DNA from: Pirellulales bacterium
Lineage (GTDB): Bacteria > Planctomycetota > Planctomycetia > Pirellulales > Thermoguttaceae
Reading direction: 5' to 3'
Assembly (NCBI GenBank): GCA_030642635.1
Contig: DAOWNK010000035.1
Location: forward strand, 1 to 16,663
Length of the DNA stretch: 16,663 nucleotides
Part shown: piece by piece, positions 14,445-16,663 of the stretch
How the letters are laid out: every line of letters begins with the position of its first letter
Position numbering within the stretch: the first letter of the stretch is position 1
Position numbers and translations under genes: made by a program
The notes under the pieces: generated by a model
Database searches by the model: none
What the model saw: only the letters and a program-made list of their open reading frames with translations
Told to the model about the DNA's origin: nothing

Positions 14445-15878
14445 TTACTGATCCCGCAGCACGATGGCAGGATCTTGCATCAACGCCGATAATGTAGGCA
14501 GATAGCCGGCCACGGCAGAAAGTAGCGTCGCGCCGATAATCGCAACCGACAGTACGAAGTAGTCGATGTGAAATTGCTCGGCGTTGAGGTTAAGCACCCC
14601 AGTGCCGAGCCACCAGGCCGTTGCGGTCCCAAGCAGCACACCGGCCGCGGCGCCGATAAGTCCGGTCAGCACGGCCTTGCCTATAAACAGCCCGGCGATC
14701 GTACCGGAGCCTTTACCCAGTGCCCGGAGTATGCCGATCTCGGTCCGCCGCTCTCTGACGTTCGCCAGTGCGAGCAGCCCGACCCAAACGGCGGCGGCCA
14801 GCACGACCAGCGGGGTGATTACCTCGGAGAGTGTCTCTATAAGCCGCTGCACCTTTTCTCTGGAGGTCTCCATGGCGGAGAGAACCTCTTTGCGTTCGCT
14901 GAGGATTTGCCTGCGCTGTCGGAGGTTTTCCCGCATCTCGGCCAGGATTGCAACCTGCTTGGCCTCGACCAAATCGCGTTGCTCGGCCCGGGCCAAGGCG
15001 ATGGAGCGGAACTCGGTAATTCGGGTCTCGGGCAACACCTCGCCGAGTTGCTCTCTGATACCGGCCAGATCGGCCCCGACACAACGGCAGCCGATCGCCA
15101 TAATCTGGTTGATCCGCCCCGGCTTGTCGAGCATCGCCTGCGCATCGTCAAGGTGCACGGCAATGGTGATATCTTCCTTGCTGCCCTGTTCCGGCAGAAT
15201 TCGGGCGATACGAAACGTCTTACCAAGCACTTTTATTTGACGTGTGGCACGGGCATCTTGCCCGTGTTCTTGCGGAGGCACGGCCGAGACGACCGCGGCG
15301 CCCAACTCGTGACCCAAAATCACCGTGCCCGACTCGATGTCGTAACCCATCGGCGACTTTTTGCGCAGGTGCGATTGCGTGGTCTCCGGCAGGTAGCCGA
15401 CAAGCAGCACCTTGCGGTCGCGCCAGGTGATCTTCTGCTGGAACGTGGCCACCAGATGTGTGACCATAGTGAGTCGCCGGTCGCCGGCCAGCCGGTCGAC
15501 ATACTCTTGCGGCATATCGGCGGTGGCAAAATCGGCCGCCCAAAAGTCGCTCATGTTGGTGTCTTTGTGTACGATCATCAGGTTGAAGCCCATGTCACGC
15601 ATAAGCCGTCGGGTTTGTTTATTCAGCCTGGCAAGTTCCTGCTTGGTTTCAGCCTCAACCTTGCCCATACCGGTCTCCATTTTAGCGACCAGCCGTTCGG
15701 AGTCGGCCACGCGACGCTGCCACTGTGCAAGCAGTGAATTTGTTTCACGCTGGTATCCGTCGACCAGCATCGGCCCGGCCACAAACAGCGCCACTGCAAC
15801 CGCCACTGCGAACAGGCTGAGCACAAAGTTGAGCTTCCGGTAGCGAATCTCGGCCAGCAGTAGTTTCAGTATGTTCAT
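14445..15878 (-). CDS. FtsX/MacB-type ABC transporter permease
   Basis: The 477-residue protein has the four-helix plan of FtsX-like permeases: one membrane segment at about 17-38, a large extracytoplasmic part, and three at about 354-374, 394-418 and 441-463. RRTEIGILRALG (377-388) is the family's usual coupling segment after the second helix. Two long predicted coiled coils lie at about 42-95 and 296-350, just outside the membrane helices. An in-frame stretch EHGQDARATRQ (204-214) is encoded by an inserted palindromic repeat and interrupts an otherwise ordinary sequence. No ATP-binding partner is adjacent. Substrate is unknown; relatives move lipoproteins, lipids or small molecules, or control cell-wall enzymes. 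ATG 15878 lies 115 bp from the Mrp gene, with the 32-bp inverted repeat between. Confidence 0.87.
   Translation of the reverse strand: MNILKLLLAEIRYRKLNFVLSLFAVAVAVALFVAGPMLVDGYQRETNSLLAQWQRRVADSERLVAKMETGMGKVEAETKQELARLNKQTRRLMRDMGFNLMIVHKDTNMSDFWAADFATADMPQEYVDRLAGDRRLTMVTHLVATFQQKITWRDRKVLLVGYLPETTQSHLRKKSPMGYDIESGTVILGHELGAAVVSAVPPQEHGQDARATRQIKVLGKTFRIARILPEQGSKEDITIAVHLDDAQAMLDKPGRINQIMAIGCRCVGADLAGIREQLGEVLPETRITEFRSIALARAEQRDLVEAKQVAILAEMRENLRQRRQILSERKEVLSAMETSREKVQRLIETLSEVITPLVVLAAAVWVGLLALANVRERRTEIGILRALGKGSGTIAGLFIGKAVLTGLIGAAAGVLLGTATAWWLGTGVLNLNAEQFHIDYFVLSVAIIGATLLSAVAGYLPTLSALMQDPAIVLRDQ
15240..15275. repeat. Palindromic repeat inside the permease gene, encoding GQDARAT
   Basis: CACGGGCA (15248-15255) and TGCCCGTG (15259-15266) face each other around TCT. 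Read on the minus strand in the gene frame it gives HGQDARAT. I recall this peptide as a repeat-derived insertion in planctomycete proteins, but this could not be checked here. Outer boundaries of the insert are approximate. Confidence 0.7.
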
Positions 15879-15902
15879 AGTGTTGTTAGTGAATAGTTAG
15901 GT

Positions 15903-15997
15903 GTAGGCTGGGTCGAGCGAAGCGAGGCCCACCTATTCAGGAGTCTTGTTGTTTGGTTTCATGGAAGGTGGGCCTCGCTTCGCTCGACCCAGCCTAC
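15903..15997. repeat. Inverted repeat with perfect 32-bp arms between mrp and the ABC permease
   Basis: Arms 15903-15934 and 15966-15997 are exact reverse complements (beginning GTAGGCTGGGTCGAGCGAAG) around a 31-bp loop. The right arm supplies the TAG stop of the mrp gene (15994-15996). No target duplication is obvious. It may be a non-autonomous element or an mRNA-end hairpin. Confidence 0.92.
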
Positions 15998-16663
15998 TGC
16001 TCAAGCACTGGGAGCGTCGGCAAGTCGGGTTGCTCGCTTCGCCGGTCAACCAGGTTCCCGACCAAGTTGTGGCAAATGTCCTCCAGGTACGGCCTTGAGG
16101 TCTCGACATCAAAGGCGTCGCCGGTTTTGCCCTGGTCTCCGAGTACTCGCAGTTGCACGTCCAGCGGCACCTCGCCCAGCATCGGGATGTTCAGTTCCGC
16201 TGCACGTCGTTTTGCACCGCCGGAGCCGAAAATCTCGTGCCGGGCGTTGCACTCCGGACAGATGAAAAAACTCATATTCTCGATCATCCCGAGCACCTCG
16301 ATATCGACTTTGCGCAACATTGCCACGGCCTTGGTCGCGTCCAGCAGCGCCACGTCTTGCGGCGTGCAAACGACCACCGCACCGGTAAGCGGCAGAAGTT
16401 GCGACAGCGACAGCGGTATGTCGCCCGTACCCGGCGGCATGTCTATTATTAGGTAATCCAGGTCTCCCCAGTCGGTATCACGCAGGAATTGCGTCAGTGC
16501 CCCGTGCAGCATCGGCCCGCGCCAAATTACCGCCTCACCGGTGGGGACCAGAAATCCCATCGACATTACTTTAATACCGTCGACCACCACCGGTTGAATA
16601 CGCTGGCCGATCATCTCCGGCCGATCTACCGCACCGATCAGGTGTGGGATGCTTGGCCCGTAA
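15994..16663 (-). CDS. mrp: Mrp/ApbC (NBP35-like) iron-sulfur cluster carrier ATPase, C-terminal part
   Basis: Mrp-family P-loop ATPases carry iron-sulfur clusters to target proteins in the cytosol. The frame enters from the right edge, so the N-terminal domain and Walker A loop are missing; an internal ATG at 16614 is not the true start. The visible 222 codons begin YGPSIPHLIG, the conserved Mrp segment, followed by VMSMGFLV, WRGPMLHGALTQFL, DYLIIDMPPGTGD (Walker B-like), VVVCTPQDVALLDATKAV and GMIENMSFFICPECNARHEIFGSGGA. The CxxC in the last (CPEC) is the cluster-binding motif. The final residues LPTLPVLEQ end with a TAG contributed by the inverted repeat. Confidence 0.93.
   Translation of the reverse strand, partial: YGPSIPHLIGAVDRPEMIGQRIQPVVVDGIKVMSMGFLVPTGEAVIWRGPMLHGALTQFLRDTDWGDLDYLIIDMPPGTGDIPLSLSQLLPLTGAVVVCTPQDVALLDATKAVAMLRKVDIEVLGMIENMSFFICPECNARHEIFGSGGAKRRAAELNIPMLGEVPLDVQLRVLGDQGKTGDAFDVETSRPYLEDICHNLVGNLVDRRSEQPDLPTLPVLEQ

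Noticed and set aside
14568..15737. Long plus-strand open frame of 389 codons
   Set aside because: It is the antisense of the ABC permease, with no family motifs and composition of a shadow frame.
15953..16456. Plus-strand frame beginning in the 32-bp inverted repeat
   Set aside because: Its N-terminus is read from the repeat and the rest is antisense to mrp.

Overview
The window looks like chromosomal core sequence from a Gram-negative member of the Planctomycetota. The evidence is an outer-membrane gene (lpxB), an Lgt with an extra N-terminal membrane region, secreted hypothetical proteins of planctomycete style, and many short inverted repeats, including one that encodes GQDARAT inside a protein. 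This assignment is inferred from sequence style, not from a database search. No prophage, CRISPR array, tRNA, rRNA or transposase gene was seen.

Layout. Positions 1-2229 (minus strand) carry a small secreted Tyr/His-rich protein, folK, panC and the N-terminal part of lgt, which runs off the left edge; panC and lgt overlap as TAATG. Positions 2434-3474 (plus) encode a secreted protein with secretin-N-like repeats. It overlaps the tail of pepF (minus), which follows fabH (minus). Positions 6592-7413 (plus) encode an NRDE/TANGO2-family protein, convergent with an aspartate aminotransferase (7611-8801, minus). Positions 8974-12196 (plus) hold inositol-phosphate synthase, a DEAD-box helicase with a TTG start, and a predicted Tat-exported C_GCAxxG_C_C protein. 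On the minus strand, 12177-15878 hold an M50 membrane protease, lpxB and an FtsX-type ABC permease. The C-terminal part of an Mrp/ApbC iron-sulfur ATPase reaches the right edge.

The genes are housekeeping: folate, CoA, lipoprotein, fatty acid, lipid A, inositol, amino acid and Fe-S metabolism. fabH, lpxB and lgt all serve the envelope but do not form one operon.

The less ordinary content is the repeat layer. At least five unrelated inverted- or tandem-repeat families occupy the intergenic gaps, nearly always within 0-7 bp of a stop codon. In four genes (folK, aminotransferase, inositol-phosphate synthase, mrp) the TAG stop lies inside the repeat. At 7415-7615 a 166-bp element with perfect 19-bp terminal inverted repeats and a CTTGC direct duplication has split a palindromic repeat; an intact, unoccupied relative of that palindrome lies at 14414-14443. 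A second family of about 94 bp occurs twice (7470-7562 and 12963-13057). No gap between genes exceeds 300 bp.
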